Shown piece by piece: positions 53,473 through 63,339 of a stretch of 64,000 nt of DNA. A program made the position numbers and the translations under genes. The notes under the pieces were generated by a model. That model saw only the letters and a program-made list of their open reading frames with translations. It was not told the origin of the DNA and made no database searches. The stretch comes from Herbaspirillum sp. ST 5-3. GTDB taxonomy: Bacteria; Pseudomonadota; Gammaproteobacteria; Burkholderiales; Burkholderiaceae_D. Position 1 is the first letter of the stretch; every line of letters starts with the position of its first letter. Location: NCBI RefSeq assembly GCF_004804275.1, contig NZ_STGI01000006.1, forward strand, positions 124,001 to 188,000, written 5' to 3'.

Positions 53473-54591
53473 ATGCATGCAAAAAAATGTATTCCGCTTT
53501 TGCTCCTTACATCGGTACTTCTGGCCGCCTGCGGTGGTGGCGGCGATACGGGCAAGTCTGCCGCTGCCGCACCGGCCACAGGCAATACCGCGCCGAATAA
53601 CGAAAGCAGCAGCACGCCGACTGCGGCCGCGAGCGCTACCGCCGCACCCGCGCCCACACCTGCGCCGGCCATCGAGAAGCCGGCCGATCCACCGGCAACC
53701 GTCACGCCACCGCCGAGCGATCCGATGCCTGTCAAACCGGTCGTGACCGACCAGCCGCTCAAGGGCAGCCTGGAGATCGTCGCCAACCAGATCCTGTTCA
53801 TCAGAACCAACCGGGTGATCTATCTTCCCGTCACGCTGGACGAGTTCGAGAGCGACAGAGGGACCGTCGACATGGCGGCCGGCAGCAGGACGGACCACCT
53901 CGACATCGACGTGGTATCGGCGGGCTGCAATCCGGAGATCGATGGCGTGTGCGGCGTCCAGCCGACTGCTGCTGCGCCCGCCGCGCCGATTGCTGCGTTC
54001 GGCATCCGGATAGGCAAGTTTGTCCTGCCGGCGTCACCAGGACAGTCAGTGGGAAATCAAACTGCAGTGGGGCGGATTGCGATCGACCTTACCGAGCGTA
54101 ACGACTCGCCCGGCATCGGCGCCAATGGCGTAGCCGAGGTGATGCGCTTCGTGATCGACAAGGTCGAGATGACAAGCAGCCCGAGCGGCGAACTGGTCTC
54201 GGTGAAGTTGCAGGACGGCGCGCAAATCCATGTGTACGGACGCAGCGCTTCCGGTGCAGAGGTCCGGGAGAACATCGCTGCGCCTGCAGGCACGGTGCGA
54301 CTGCTGCCGATGTCGCAGGTGCCCGATAGTCATGGCGATACCACCAGCGTTTTCCTGCTGCTGGACCTGGAAGCCGGATTCTCCCAGGCCGGGCAGAAGC
54401 TGAGCGCATTGGAAAACATCGCGGGCCATTTCTCCATGAAGCTCACGCTGTCGACCGTGCAAAAGATGGTGCGCGCCGGCGGCGACCCGGATGCGGACCT
54501 GGTTGGCCAGTCCATCAAGGTCAATGACGAATCGCCGGTCAGCGGCGCCGGCATCACCGGCAACGCATGGATACGCATGTATCCGTTCTGA
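53473..54591 (+). CDS. Hypothetical lipoprotein with Pro/Ala-rich linker
   Basis: The 372-residue protein starts MHAKKCIPLLLLTSVLLAAC followed by GGGG, a clear lipoprotein signal. Residues about 30-95 are Ala/Pro/Thr-rich and probably disordered; the rest is a beta-rich domain (GSLEIVANQILFIRTNRVIY, GRIAIDLTERNDSPG). GGAG eight bases before ATG 53473 decides the start; the frame is open upstream to 53314. I do not recognise the family; it is probably an envelope protein. Confidence 0.7.
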   Translation: MHAKKCIPLLLLTSVLLAACGGGGDTGKSAAAAPATGNTAPNNESSSTPTAAASATAAPAPTPAPAIEKPADPPATVTPPPSDPMPVKPVVTDQPLKGSLEIVANQILFIRTNRVIYLPVTLDEFESDRGTVDMAAGSRTDHLDIDVVSAGCNPEIDGVCGVQPTAAAPAAPIAAFGIRIGKFVLPASPGQSVGNQTAVGRIAIDLTERNDSPGIGANGVAEVMRFVIDKVEMTSSPSGELVSVKLQDGAQIHVYGRSASGAEVRENIAAPAGTVRLLPMSQVPDSHGDTTSVFLLLDLEAGFSQAGQKLSALENIAGHFSMKLTLSTVQKMVRAGGDPDADLVGQSIKVNDESPVSGAGITGNAWIRMYPF

Positions 54592-54659
54592 TCGATACGT
54601 CGTCGGTGACCGCAAGGCATGTTGCGATGGCGTGCTGCCTTGCGGTCCGAATTCGCGGC

Positions 54660-55445
54660 CTACCGACCGGTGTAGCGCGGGCGCGCCTTCTCGATGAAGG
54701 CGCGCGTTCCGATGCGGAAGTCATCCGACGCTGCGACGAGTCCGAAGAAATCCGCGCCAAGTTCGGCCGATTCTTCGAGTGTCATGTTGAGCCCTCTGTG
54801 CAAAGCCTCCCAGGTCAGCCTTACCGCGGTCGGCGACTGATCGAGGATGTCGCGGACAAGCGCTTTCGTTTCCTCCATCAATCGGCTGGCATCGGCGATG
54901 CCCTGCACCAGTCCGATCTTCAGCGCTTCCTCGGCATCCACCGCGCGGCCGCGCAGCAGCATTTCCGCGGCGCGCCCCTTTCCGACCAGGCGCGGAAGGC
55001 GGGTCGTGCCGCCGAAACCGGCGACCGCGCCGATGCGCACTTCGGGGTGGCCGAGCATGGCGTGGCTCGCCGCGACGCGGATCATGCAGGACTCGGCAAG
55101 TTCCAGGCCGCCGCCATAGGTGTAGCCATTGAGCGCGGCGACCACGACCTTGCCAAGATTTTCGATCTTATTGGTGATCCGCACAGCAAGGCGCGCAAAT
55201 TCCCGCACCGCCAGCGGCGTGGCCTCGCTCAGGTACTTGATATCCGCGCCAGCGGAAAATGCAGTCGTGCCCGCGCCCGTCAGGATCAGGGCGCGCACGG
55301 CATCATTTGTTCGCGCTGCGTCGAGCATGTCCGTCAGGCGCTGCAGAACATCGATGTTCAGCGCATTGAGCGCGTGGGGCCGGTTGAATGTGAGGACCGC
55401 GATGCCATTGTCTTCCTCGTAGAGGACGGGTGCGTTTTTCTGCAT
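54660..55445 (-). CDS. Enoyl-CoA hydratase/isomerase family protein
   Basis: A 261-residue crotonase-fold enzyme. The oxyanion segments FSAGADIKYL and GYTYGGGLELAESC are present, and the region PEVRIGAVAGFGGTTRLPRLV holds an acidic residue near the usual catalytic position. ATG 55445 is preferred because GGAG lies eight bases before it and only two bases before ATG 55451. It is followed downstream on the same strand by nothing related; the exact CoA substrate is unknown. Confidence 0.85.
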   Translation of the reverse strand: MQKNAPVLYEEDNGIAVLTFNRPHALNALNIDVLQRLTDMLDAARTNDAVRALILTGAGTTAFSAGADIKYLSEATPLAVREFARLAVRITNKIENLGKVVVAALNGYTYGGGLELAESCMIRVAASHAMLGHPEVRIGAVAGFGGTTRLPRLVGKGRAAEMLLRGRAVDAEEALKIGLVQGIADASRLMEETKALVRDILDQSPTAVRLTWEALHRGLNMTLEESAELGADFFGLVAASDDFRIGTRAFIEKARPRYTGR

Positions 55446-55482
55446 TTGCATTTCTCCATTGATTGCGCGCCTGACCGTCCGC

Positions 55483-56406
55483 TCAGCGGCACGCCTGCGC
55501 TTGCGCAAGCGCGGGCACGGCAGGGATGGTTTTGAATCTGCCCGATGAGACCAGCACACCGGCGATCACCAGCGCAGCGCCGGACAACTGCGCCAGGGAA
55601 ATCGATTGACCGAGCAGCAATCCGATCAGGGCGGTGAAGAGCGGCACCAGGTTGATAAACACGGCGACCGATGCCGCGCCGATTTTCTGCACCGCCTGAT
55701 TCCACCACAGATAGGCCAGCACCGAACCGAACAGGCCCATGAAGACGATGGCGGTCGCCATCGGCAGCGTGGGCGGCTGCAGGAAATCCGGTGTCGTCGC
55801 GGCGGCACGCAACGCCATGAGTGCGGCGCCGCCAGTGATCGTGCTGCCCGTTACCTGCATCGTCGACAGGCCATGGACGAAGCGCTTCGGAATGACCGAG
55901 TAGATCGCCCAGCTCAGGCTGCCGAGCAACACCAGCAGGTCACCGGCCGAGAAGGACATGGCTTGAAGCGCATGCCAGGATCCCTTGCTGACCACAACGC
56001 TCACACCGATCAGGCCGAGCAGCAGGCCTGCCGCTTGACGCATCGTCACCGATTCACGGTTGATCAGGGCCGACAGCACGACCGTCAGCGCCGGATTGAA
56101 GGCCATGATCAGCGCACCGTTGACCGCGGAAGTCAGGCGCAAACCATAGAAAAGACTGACATTGAAACCGAACACGCCGACCGCGGACATGACGCTCAGC
56201 GCCAGCGCATTGCGCCGCACGGCGGGCAGCGACCAGCCTTCGCGCAGCGCGACCAGCGGCAGCAGCACCGCCGCGGCGACGATAAAGCGCCACGCACCGA
56301 CTGCGACCGGCGACATGAGAGTGACCGCGTACTTGCCGACATGGAAAACCGCCGCCCAAAAGAGCGTGGTCAGCACCAGCTTCAGGTAGATCCAGGAATG
56401 ATTCAT
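55483..56406 (-). CDS. EamA/DMT-family transporter
   Basis: A 307-residue protein with ten hydrophobic helices in two homologous EamA halves (WAAVFHVGKYAVTLMSPVAV; LGSLSWAIYSVIPKRFVHGL). Members export amino acids or metabolites. It is divergent from a LysR-type regulator gene across 87 bases, so that regulator likely controls it. It lies 37 bases upstream of the enoyl-CoA hydratase gene on the same strand. Confidence 0.87.
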   Translation of the reverse strand: MNHSWIYLKLVLTTLFWAAVFHVGKYAVTLMSPVAVGAWRFIVAAAVLLPLVALREGWSLPAVRRNALALSVMSAVGVFGFNVSLFYGLRLTSAVNGALIMAFNPALTVVLSALINRESVTMRQAAGLLLGLIGVSVVVSKGSWHALQAMSFSAGDLLVLLGSLSWAIYSVIPKRFVHGLSTMQVTGSTITGGAALMALRAAATTPDFLQPPTLPMATAIVFMGLFGSVLAYLWWNQAVQKIGAASVAVFINLVPLFTALIGLLLGQSISLAQLSGAALVIAGVLVSSGRFKTIPAVPALAQAQACR

Positions 56407-56493
56407 GACGATTGCCTCCGAACTGACATGGGGCTAGTATAGGTTTCCACTTTTGGAATATGTTTTGTTAATTTAGAAAACGGTTTTCCGCAA

Positions 56494-57390
56494 ATGAAAA
56501 ATGTCGCGTTTGACTGGAATGACCTGAAATTCTTTCTGGCGGTTGCCCGCCATGGCGGACTGAGCGCTGCCGGACTTGCGCTCGGTACCAGCGCGTCCAC
56601 CGTGTCGCGCCATATTGCTGCACTGGAGGAGCGCTTCGGCGCGAGCCTGTTTCTGCGCCAGCAAACCGGTTACCTGCTGACGGACGATGGCGCCGCGTTG
56701 CTGAAACATATCGATCTGGTGGAACAGGCGATGATGGCGGCCGAACGCAATAGCCTTTCGTCGGCGCAGCAGGAGCTGTCGGGGCAGGTGCGCCTCGCCA
56801 CCACGGAAATGCTGGCCTTCCACCTGATCGTGCCGCAGCTGCACCGCTTTCGCGAGCGGTATCCGAAGCTGCAGGTCGAACTCAATATCGCTCTGACGCG
56901 CGCCAACCTGTCACGGCGCGAGGCCGACCTGGCGCTGCGCATCGTCGCGCCGGACCCGGATGACGGCGCCGGTGATTACATTGCGAGCCGTGTCGGCAAG
57001 ATGGACTTCGGCATGTATGTCGCGGCCGGATCGCTGCCGGCCGATGCAAAAGCGGCTGCTGCATGGCAATCGCTCGATTACGTGTCGTGGGACGATTCCT
57101 GGGCCGATCTTCCGATGGCGAAATGGATGAAGACGACGTTTCGGGACAAGCCGCCGGCACTGGCCTGCAACAGCTTGCAGGCGCAGTACGCGGCGGTACG
57201 GTCGGGACTTGGCGTCGGCATGCTGCCGTGCTTCATTGGCGACGGCGATCCGACGCTCCAGCGGCTTGGCGGCATACAGCCATCGCTGTCACGCGACCTG
57301 TGGCTGGTCTATCACCGCGACCTGAAAGGCAGCCAGCGCGTCATTGCGATGCGCGATTTCATCGTCGAGCTGATCAACGAGCGTCTTTAA
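56494..57390 (+). CDS. LysR-family transcriptional regulator
   Basis: The 298-residue protein has an N-terminal winged helix (LKFFLAVARHGGLSAAGLAL, TSASTVSRHIAALEERFGA) and a C-terminal LysR substrate domain (LSGQVRLATTEMLAFHLIVP). The form and spacing fit the group that controls divergent permease genes. Its target is probably the EamA gene next to it. Confidence 0.9.
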   Translation: MKNVAFDWNDLKFFLAVARHGGLSAAGLALGTSASTVSRHIAALEERFGASLFLRQQTGYLLTDDGAALLKHIDLVEQAMMAAERNSLSSAQQELSGQVRLATTEMLAFHLIVPQLHRFRERYPKLQVELNIALTRANLSRREADLALRIVAPDPDDGAGDYIASRVGKMDFGMYVAAGSLPADAKAAAAWQSLDYVSWDDSWADLPMAKWMKTTFRDKPPALACNSLQAQYAAVRSGLGVGMLPCFIGDGDPTLQRLGGIQPSLSRDLWLVYHRDLKGSQRVIAMRDFIVELINERL

Positions 57391-57528
57391 ATTCTTCGCC
57401 GGGCGGAACGGGCGGCAGCGCCAATGTGGCTCATGCGCCTGCAATAAGCGATAAACTGTCGTCTTTTCGCGCTCGCCGCTTGCCGGATGGACGCAACGCA
57501 ACGATTCCATTCTGACCACAATCCGATC

Positions 57529-58602
57529 ATGACCACCTTCAATGTAGAAAACGTCAACGTCACTTCCTTCGACTCGATGCCGACGCCGGAAGAGCTGCAC
57601 GCCCGCCTGCCCCTGACCGACGCCGCCGGCACGGTCGTCACGCAGGGCCGCGAAGCGCTGCGCAATATCCTGGATCGCAAGGATCCGCGCATGTTCGTCG
57701 TCGTCGGCCCCTGCTCTATCCATGATCCGGTCGCGGGGCTGGACTATGCGCGCCGCCTGAAGAAGCTGCAGGAAGAGGTGAAGGACACCATGCTGCTGGT
57801 GATGCGCGTGTACTTCGAGAAGCCGCGCACCACGACCGGCTGGAAGGGCTACATCAATGATCCGGACATGGACGACTCCTTCCACATCGAGCGCGGCATG
57901 GCGAACGCGCGCCAGTTCCTGCTCGACGTGTGCGAACTCGGCCTGCCGACCGCGACCGAGGCGCTGGATCCGATTTCGCCGCAATACCTGGGCGACCTGA
58001 TTGCATGGACCGCGATCGGCGCGCGCACCACCGAATCGCAGACGCACCGCGAAATGTCCTCCGGCCTGTCGACGCCGGTCGGCTTCAAGAACGGCACCGA
58101 CGGCGACATCGGCATCGCGATCAATGCCATCCTGTCAGCCTCGCATCCGCACTCGTTCCTCGGCATCAACAGTCAGGGCCGCGTGTCCATCGTGCGCACC
58201 AGCGGCAACCGCTACGGCCATGTGGTGCTGCGCGGCGGCGACGGCCGGCCGAATTACGATACGGTGTCGGTGGCGATGGCGGAGCAAGCGCTGGCGAAGG
58301 CCAAGCTGCCGGCCAATATCGTGGTCGACTGCTCGCATGCGAACAGCTTCAAGAATCCGGATCTGCAACCGCTGGTGATGAACGATGTGGTGAACCAGAT
58401 TCGCCTTGGCAGCAAGTCGCTGGTCGGCGTGATGATCGAGTCGAATATCGTCGGCGGCAAGCAATCGATTCCGGAAGATTTGTCGCAACTGAAGTACGGC
58501 TGCTCGGTGACCGACGGCTGCGTCGGCTGGGACACCACGGAAAAGATGATTCGCGAGGCGGATCACGCATTGCGCGGCGTGCTCGCGCAACGCTTGCGCT
58601 GA
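57529..58602 (+). CDS. aroG: 3-deoxy-7-phosphoheptulonate synthase, class I (DAHP synthase)
   Basis: First enzyme of the shikimate pathway, joining PEP and erythrose-4-phosphate. The 357-residue protein shows VVVGPCSIHDPVAGLDYARR, MRVYFEKPRTTTGWKGYIND, ARTTESQTHREMSSGLS and VDCSHANSFK, all class I alpha marks. ATG 57529 matches the usual start region; the frame is open 14 codons further. Which aromatic amino acid inhibits it cannot be told with certainty; overall similarity is to the AroG type. Confidence 0.93.
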   Translation: MTTFNVENVNVTSFDSMPTPEELHARLPLTDAAGTVVTQGREALRNILDRKDPRMFVVVGPCSIHDPVAGLDYARRLKKLQEEVKDTMLLVMRVYFEKPRTTTGWKGYINDPDMDDSFHIERGMANARQFLLDVCELGLPTATEALDPISPQYLGDLIAWTAIGARTTESQTHREMSSGLSTPVGFKNGTDGDIGIAINAILSASHPHSFLGINSQGRVSIVRTSGNRYGHVVLRGGDGRPNYDTVSVAMAEQALAKAKLPANIVVDCSHANSFKNPDLQPLVMNDVVNQIRLGSKSLVGVMIESNIVGGKQSIPEDLSQLKYGCSVTDGCVGWDTTEKMIREADHALRGVLAQRLR

Positions 58603-58619
58603 ACGCGGAGCACAACCCT

Positions 58620-59543
58620 ATGCGAGTCCTGGACAGTCTGCAAACCGCGCAAGCACTCCCCTACGAGAAGCTGGTGCCGGCCATCGCGGAGGCAGCGCTG
58701 CAACTCGGCAATGGCGAGATCCATGCGCCCGAGCGCCAGGTAGTCAAGATCGATGCATCCAGCGTCTTGCTGTGCATGCCGGCCATCGCGCCGGATATCA
58801 GCGCCACCAAGCTGATCACCGTGCATGGCGATAATGCGCAGCATGGCTTGCCGGCGATTCAGGGCGAAGTGGTCGTATTCGACACGGCGACCGGCCGGCG
58901 GCTGGCGCTGCTCGACGGACCGACCGTCACCGCGCGGCGCACCGCGGCAGTCAGCTTGCTCGGCATCGAAAAACTCGCGCCGAAGAAACCGACTTCCGCG
59001 CTGCTGATCGGCACCGGCGTGCAAGCAGTGGCCCATGCGGATGCGCTGATCGAATATTTCGGCATTTCGCATTTCCGCATCGCGAGCAGGACAGCAGCAG
59101 GCGCGCAGGCATTCTGCGACGCGCTGTGGATGCGCCATGCCGAAACCGCGGCAACGCCGGTAACGATTGCGGAACTGGATGCGCATTGCGAGGATGTCGA
59201 TCTGATCATCGCGCTGACCACCGCAAAGACGCCGGTGATTCCGTCCCGGCTGCGACCGGATACCTTGGCGGTGGGTGTGGGTGCGTTCAAGCCGGAGATG
59301 GCGGAGTTCCCGGCAGACTTGTTGCACGCGCGCGCCATTGTGGTCGATCATCTGGCCGGCGCGCAGCATGAAGCCGGCGATTTGATTCGCGCCAATATCG
59401 ACTGGAAGCTGGTGCGCGATCTTCCCGACGTGATCGCGCATGGCATGCAGCGCACGGAACTCGCACCCGTGTTGAAAACGGTCGGCCATGCAGCATGGGA
59501 TCTTGCGGCAGCGCGTGTTGCCCTTGCTTCGATCGGCGGCTAG
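58620..59543 (+). CDS. Ornithine cyclodeaminase/mu-crystallin family reductase
   Basis: The 307-residue protein has the family N-terminal part (LPYEKLVPAIAEAALQLGNG), TVTARRTAAVSLLGIE and a Rossmann motif (SALLIGTGVQAVAHADALIE). The closest characterised relatives reduce delta-1-pyrroline-2-carboxylate and delta-1-piperideine-2-carboxylate in hydroxyproline or D-lysine breakdown. It begins 17 bases after aroG. No hydroxyproline genes are nearby. Confidence 0.78.
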   Translation: MRVLDSLQTAQALPYEKLVPAIAEAALQLGNGEIHAPERQVVKIDASSVLLCMPAIAPDISATKLITVHGDNAQHGLPAIQGEVVVFDTATGRRLALLDGPTVTARRTAAVSLLGIEKLAPKKPTSALLIGTGVQAVAHADALIEYFGISHFRIASRTAAGAQAFCDALWMRHAETAATPVTIAELDAHCEDVDLIIALTTAKTPVIPSRLRPDTLAVGVGAFKPEMAEFPADLLHARAIVVDHLAGAQHEAGDLIRANIDWKLVRDLPDVIAHGMQRTELAPVLKTVGHAAWDLAAARVALASIGG

Positions 59544-59629
59544 CGAACGTTCGCTGCAATCCCTGTTTCTTCAGGCCTCATGGATTGGTCTGCATGCCCC
59601 GGTGACTTCGGAGCATGCGGATCAGGAAA

Positions 59630-59650
59630 GCCGGCGAGCAACTCGCCGGC
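59630..59650. terminator. Bidirectional hairpin between convergent genes
   Basis: A perfect nine-base stem GCCGGCGAG/CTCGCCGGC with a three-base loop lies between the reductase stop at 59543 and the convergent small-protein stop at 59659. Neither side has a long T run; on the minus strand CTTTCC follows. Confidence 0.5.
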
Positions 59651-59658
59651 ATCCCGGT

Positions 59659-59949
59659 TCAGGGATTGTTTCGTTGCGCAATACGCTTTTCGCGCTCCTT
59701 GTCGGGGGACGGGATCGCAATCGGATCGCTGGCGGGAAACGTCATATCGACAGCGTCGTCCAGCATCTCCTGTTCTTTTTCTTCCGGATCGTCCGAGCAG
59801 GTTTTCCGTTCAGTCACGTCCTTCGCGGACGCATCCTGTGGAGAAACGTCCTTCGGCGTCACCGATTTCGAATTGTTGCCGTATGAAGATGTCGGCTCTT
59901 GCGATTGCCTTTTCTCATCTTCCTCAGAACTTCTCTTGAGATTCGACAT
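59659..59949 (-). CDS. Small acidic hypothetical protein
   Basis: A 96-residue, very hydrophilic, Ser/Asp/Glu/Lys-rich protein, probably disordered. The C-terminal motif DDAVDMTFPASDPIAI is a pattern I know from many small uncharacterised proteins of Burkholderiales and other proteobacteria. No signal or membrane segment. Function unknown. Confidence 0.65.
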   Translation of the reverse strand: MSNLKRSSEEDEKRQSQEPTSSYGNNSKSVTPKDVSPQDASAKDVTERKTCSDDPEEKEQEMLDDAVDMTFPASDPIAIPSPDKEREKRIAQRNNP

Positions 59950-60048
59950 ACCATTTCTCCAGTTAAATTGCGTGAGCGGACGCGAAGGCCCGCACTCATG
60001 CGATAACCGGGAATGCCAAAAGTTTCCTTTCTGTTCAAATCTCCACGA

Positions 60049-61062
60049 TCAAACCAGCCCTTGGTCGGTCAGTTCCTTTTTCAGGTAGGCGTAGTACACC
60101 GGCGCAGCCACCACGCCGGCCAGCCCGAACATCGCTTCCATGGCCAGCATGGCGGTCAGCAACTCCCAGGCGCGGGCGTTGATGTGCGAGCCGATGATTT
60201 TTGCATTCAGAAAATATTCGAGCTTGTGGATGACGATCAGGAACGCGAGCGAGGCAATGGCGATGGCCAGCGAATGCGACATGCTGACGATCACGATGAC
60301 CGAGTTGGAAATCAGATTGCCGGCCACCGGCAGCAGGCCGGCGACGAAGGTGATCGCGATCATGCTCTTGGTCAAGGGCAGGCGGACACCGGCCAATGGC
60401 AGCACCAGCAGCAGATAGATGGCAGTAAAGACGGCATTGATGGCGGCGATGCGGACCTGCGCGAACACGATGCGCCGGAACGCGTCGTGCAGATTGACCA
60501 CGCGCGCATGCAGGGCGGCGGCAAGCGGCTTGAACTGCGGTGTCGTGGTGGTGTCGTACAGCGCCGCCATGGCGCCGATGATCATGCCGATCAGCAGATG
60601 CGCCACGGTGCGCCCGGCCTGCTGGCCGATGGTTTGCGCCTGCACCGCATGCGCGCGCAACCAGTTGGTGATGGCTTCGCGGATCGCCTCGGCATTCGCG
60701 GGAATGTGTTCCTTGAGCCAGGCCGGCATCTGCCCGCGCGAGGCTTCCACGATGTCGGCCAGCCGCTGCAACAGCACCTGCAGGTTGCCGACGTCGCTCT
60801 GAAAGAAGAGAATCGCGCCCCACACCGCCAGCGACAGCAGCAGGACGATCAGGGTGCCGAGGATGGCGACGGCGATCATGCGCGCGCGCTGGTCGCTGAT
60901 GTTCTTGCCCAGCGCGGGCGAAAGCAGGTGCACCAGGGAGTACACCAGCAAGCCGGCAAACAGCGAGGCCAGCAGACCTTTCATCAGCACAATGAGCAGC
61001 GCGAGTGCCGCCAGCACGTAAGAAGCAATAGTGGTTAAATTAAGCTTGTTGTGATCCGGCAT
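60049..61062 (-). CDS. AI-2E family permease (PerM-like)
   Basis: A 337-residue membrane protein with about eight helices and the family central region (LPLTKSMIAITFVAGLLPVA, GNLISNSVIVIV, KLEYFLNAKIIGSHINARAW). Members export small molecules or ions; a quorum-signal role is shown only for few. It lies alone between the small acidic protein gene and the old yellow enzyme gene. Confidence 0.85.
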   Translation of the reverse strand: MPDHNKLNLTTIASYVLAALALLIVLMKGLLASLFAGLLVYSLVHLLSPALGKNISDQRARMIAVAILGTLIVLLLSLAVWGAILFFQSDVGNLQVLLQRLADIVEASRGQMPAWLKEHIPANAEAIREAITNWLRAHAVQAQTIGQQAGRTVAHLLIGMIIGAMAALYDTTTTPQFKPLAAALHARVVNLHDAFRRIVFAQVRIAAINAVFTAIYLLLVLPLAGVRLPLTKSMIAITFVAGLLPVAGNLISNSVIVIVSMSHSLAIAIASLAFLIVIHKLEYFLNAKIIGSHINARAWELLTAMLAMEAMFGLAGVVAAPVYYAYLKKELTDQGLV

Positions 61063-61195
61063 GGTCGTTTTTCGTTCTCCGTAGTGATGTAGCTTAGGTC
61101 ACTGGGGCGCTTGCGTGATGAGATCAGAAATGCGAACCGTCCCGGCCCGGACGCTTAGGCGTTACCTTCAACCGATCTGAACAAGACGAATTCCA

Positions 61196-62308
61196 ATGAC
61201 AACGCTATTCTCCCCCATTTTCCTCGGAAAGCTTTCATTAAAGAACCGGATTGCCATCGCGCCGATGTGCCAGTATTCGGCCAATCAGGGCAGTGCGACA
61301 CCCTGGCATCTGATGCACCTCGGACAGCTTGCCTTGTCCGGCGCCGGGCTGCTGATCATCGAAGCGACTGCGGTGGAGCCGGAAGGACGCATTTCGCCGC
61401 AGGACCTCGGCTTGTGGAACGATGCCAACGAGGAAGCGCTGGACGGCGTATTGCGCGCAATCCGCAAGCATTCATCGATGCCGATCGCGATCCAGCTTGC
61501 GCACGCCGGACGCAAGGCATCGACTGCGGTTCCCTGGGAAGGCGGACAGTCAATCGCTTCTCACGCAGGCGGCTGGAAAACCTTCGCGCCCTCCGCCCTG
61601 CCCTTCGCCGACCATGACGAAACGCCGATCGCACTCGACGCCGAAGGCTTGCAGCGCATCCGCAATGCGTTCGCGCACGCGGCGCGGCGCGCCGACCGCC
61701 TCGGCATCGACGCGATCGAAGTGCATGGTGCGCATGGTTACCTGCTGCATCAGTTCATGTCGCCGCTATCCAACCGGCGCGAAGACGAATATGGCGGCTC
61801 GCTGGAAAACCGGCTGCGCTTTCCGCTGGAAATCTTCGACATCGTGCGCGCCAACTTCTCCGCCGACAAGCCGGTCGGCATCCGCGTATCGGCGACGGAT
61901 TGGGTCGAGGGCGGCTGGGATCTGGAGCAGACGGTCGTCCTGGCGCAAGAACTGAAAAAGCGCCGCTGCGATTTCATCGACGTCTCAAGCGGCGGACTGT
62001 CGCCGCTGCAAAAGATCGCGCTCGGGCCGGGCTACCAGGTGCCGTTTGCCGAGCGCATCAGGAAGGACTCCGGCATGCCGACGATCGCGGTGGGCCTGAT
62101 CACGGAAGCGGAACAGGCCAACGAAATCATTGCATCCGGCCGCGCCGACATGGTGGCATTGGCGCGCGGCATGCTCTACGATCCGCGCTGGCCATGGCAC
62201 GCAGCGGCCAGGCTGGGTGCGCAAATCGATGCGCCGCCGCAGTACTGGCGCTCGCAGCCGCGCGAGGTGAAGGATTTGTTCCGCGCGTCGACGCTCGGGA
62301 AGCACTAG
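61196..62308 (+). CDS. NADH:flavin oxidoreductase, old yellow enzyme (YqjM class)
   Basis: An FMN enzyme that reduces activated C=C bonds. The 370-residue protein shows IAPMCQYSANQG (the Cys that tunes FMN in the YqjM class), QLAHAGRKAST, EVHGAHGYLLHQFMSPLSNR and REDEYGGSLENRLRF. The length suits the class. It is a single gene with its own upstream region of about 130 bases. Confidence 0.9.
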   Translation: MTTLFSPIFLGKLSLKNRIAIAPMCQYSANQGSATPWHLMHLGQLALSGAGLLIIEATAVEPEGRISPQDLGLWNDANEEALDGVLRAIRKHSSMPIAIQLAHAGRKASTAVPWEGGQSIASHAGGWKTFAPSALPFADHDETPIALDAEGLQRIRNAFAHAARRADRLGIDAIEVHGAHGYLLHQFMSPLSNRREDEYGGSLENRLRFPLEIFDIVRANFSADKPVGIRVSATDWVEGGWDLEQTVVLAQELKKRRCDFIDVSSGGLSPLQKIALGPGYQVPFAERIRKDSGMPTIAVGLITEAEQANEIIASGRADMVALARGMLYDPRWPWHAAARLGAQIDAPPQYWRSQPREVKDLFRASTLGKH

Positions 62309-62315
62309 CAGGCTG

Positions 62316-63005
62316 CTAATCTGCGAGATCGAAGCGCACCCCGACGCTGCTCAGGCGGCCCGGGGTTGCGGCGGCATTCGCCTCTTCCTGCGTCGCGTGC
62401 TGCGTGATCAGATACCTGTCGGCGCTGCGCCGGTCGGGATTGAGATAGATGTTCAGGAAGAGCTGGCGCTGTTCCGGCACGTTCTCCAGGAAGCGCGGCC
62501 CGTTTTCCGATAGCTGGCCGTCGAGCGTAAAGACCGTCACTACGTTATCGTCGCCGATATAGCCATGCACCTTGAAAACAGGATGGCGCGCGCGCGTGGT
62601 GATGATTTCCACCGGCTGCTTGCTGGTGATCAGGCGCACCGGCCTGGTCAAGTCGAGCGGCAGCGCTTCGCCTGACGGCGGCGCCGGACGCGGCGCACGC
62701 TGCTCTTCCCGCGCGGCGCGGCCCGAGTAGCGCGGCGCATCGAACAGTCTTTCATTCTGCTTGTCCAGCGGTTCATCGTTTTGCGCCGTCTTCTCGGCGG
62801 ACGCATCGGCGCGATCGGACCGCGCCGTGGTCTTGTGCGATGGCGGCGGCTTGTCGAAGGTTTTGTGCGGCACGTTGAAAGTCATTTCGAAGTTATAGAG
62901 CTGTTCGTCCGTCATGTCCGGAAACGGCGCCGGATGCCCGCCATCGATGGTGCGATAGATCACCTCGGGTTCCCGCTTGCCGAGGATATTGCCAATGATG
63001 CCCAC
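62316..63005 (-). CDS. Hypothetical protein, charged middle region
   Basis: A GTG start at 63005 is chosen because AAGGAG lies about six bases upstream; an ATG at 63038 would precede that site. The 229-residue protein begins MGIIGNILGKREPEVIYRTI, has a disordered Arg/Ala/Pro/Glu-rich middle (about 50-115) and a folded C-terminal half (RLITSKQPVEIITTRARHPV, VVTVFTLDGQLSENGPRFLE). I do not recognise the family. It is convergent with the old yellow enzyme gene, 7 bases apart. Confidence 0.65.
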   Translation of the reverse strand: MGIIGNILGKREPEVIYRTIDGGHPAPFPDMTDEQLYNFEMTFNVPHKTFDKPPPSHKTTARSDRADASAEKTAQNDEPLDKQNERLFDAPRYSGRAAREEQRAPRPAPPSGEALPLDLTRPVRLITSKQPVEIITTRARHPVFKVHGYIGDDNVVTVFTLDGQLSENGPRFLENVPEQRQLFLNIYLNPDRRSADRYLITQHATQEEANAAATPGRLSSVGVRFDLAD

Positions 63006-63339
63006 GTCATTCTCCTTGAAACTATTTCCGTAAAACACTTCACCGCGCTGCCGTGGACTGGTCCGCAGCGGCTGATGCCGCGCGCACGGTTACCGCTCAT
63101 TCGACCCATCGCGCGCAACCGGGTTCGTGGCAAGGGCGCGCCATTTTGTTTCCGTTTGTAGCGGAAGAAATTTCTTGAACGGACGTTTTCGCCGCGGCGC
63201 TGGAAAGCTGGCATGATGCGCGGCTGGAGCCTTTTTTGGTCGTCGCGCTCGCTTGAGCCGCGTCGCAGTGCAAGGACCCCCTTGGCACGGTGTATTACGG
63301 GCTCTCGAGGAACGTATCAACCTGTTTGAGGAGATAAAT
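63006..63339. other. Divergent intergenic region
   Basis: 334 bases between two divergent genes, presumably with both promoters. I see no RNA gene, repeat or clear operator. Confidence 0.4.
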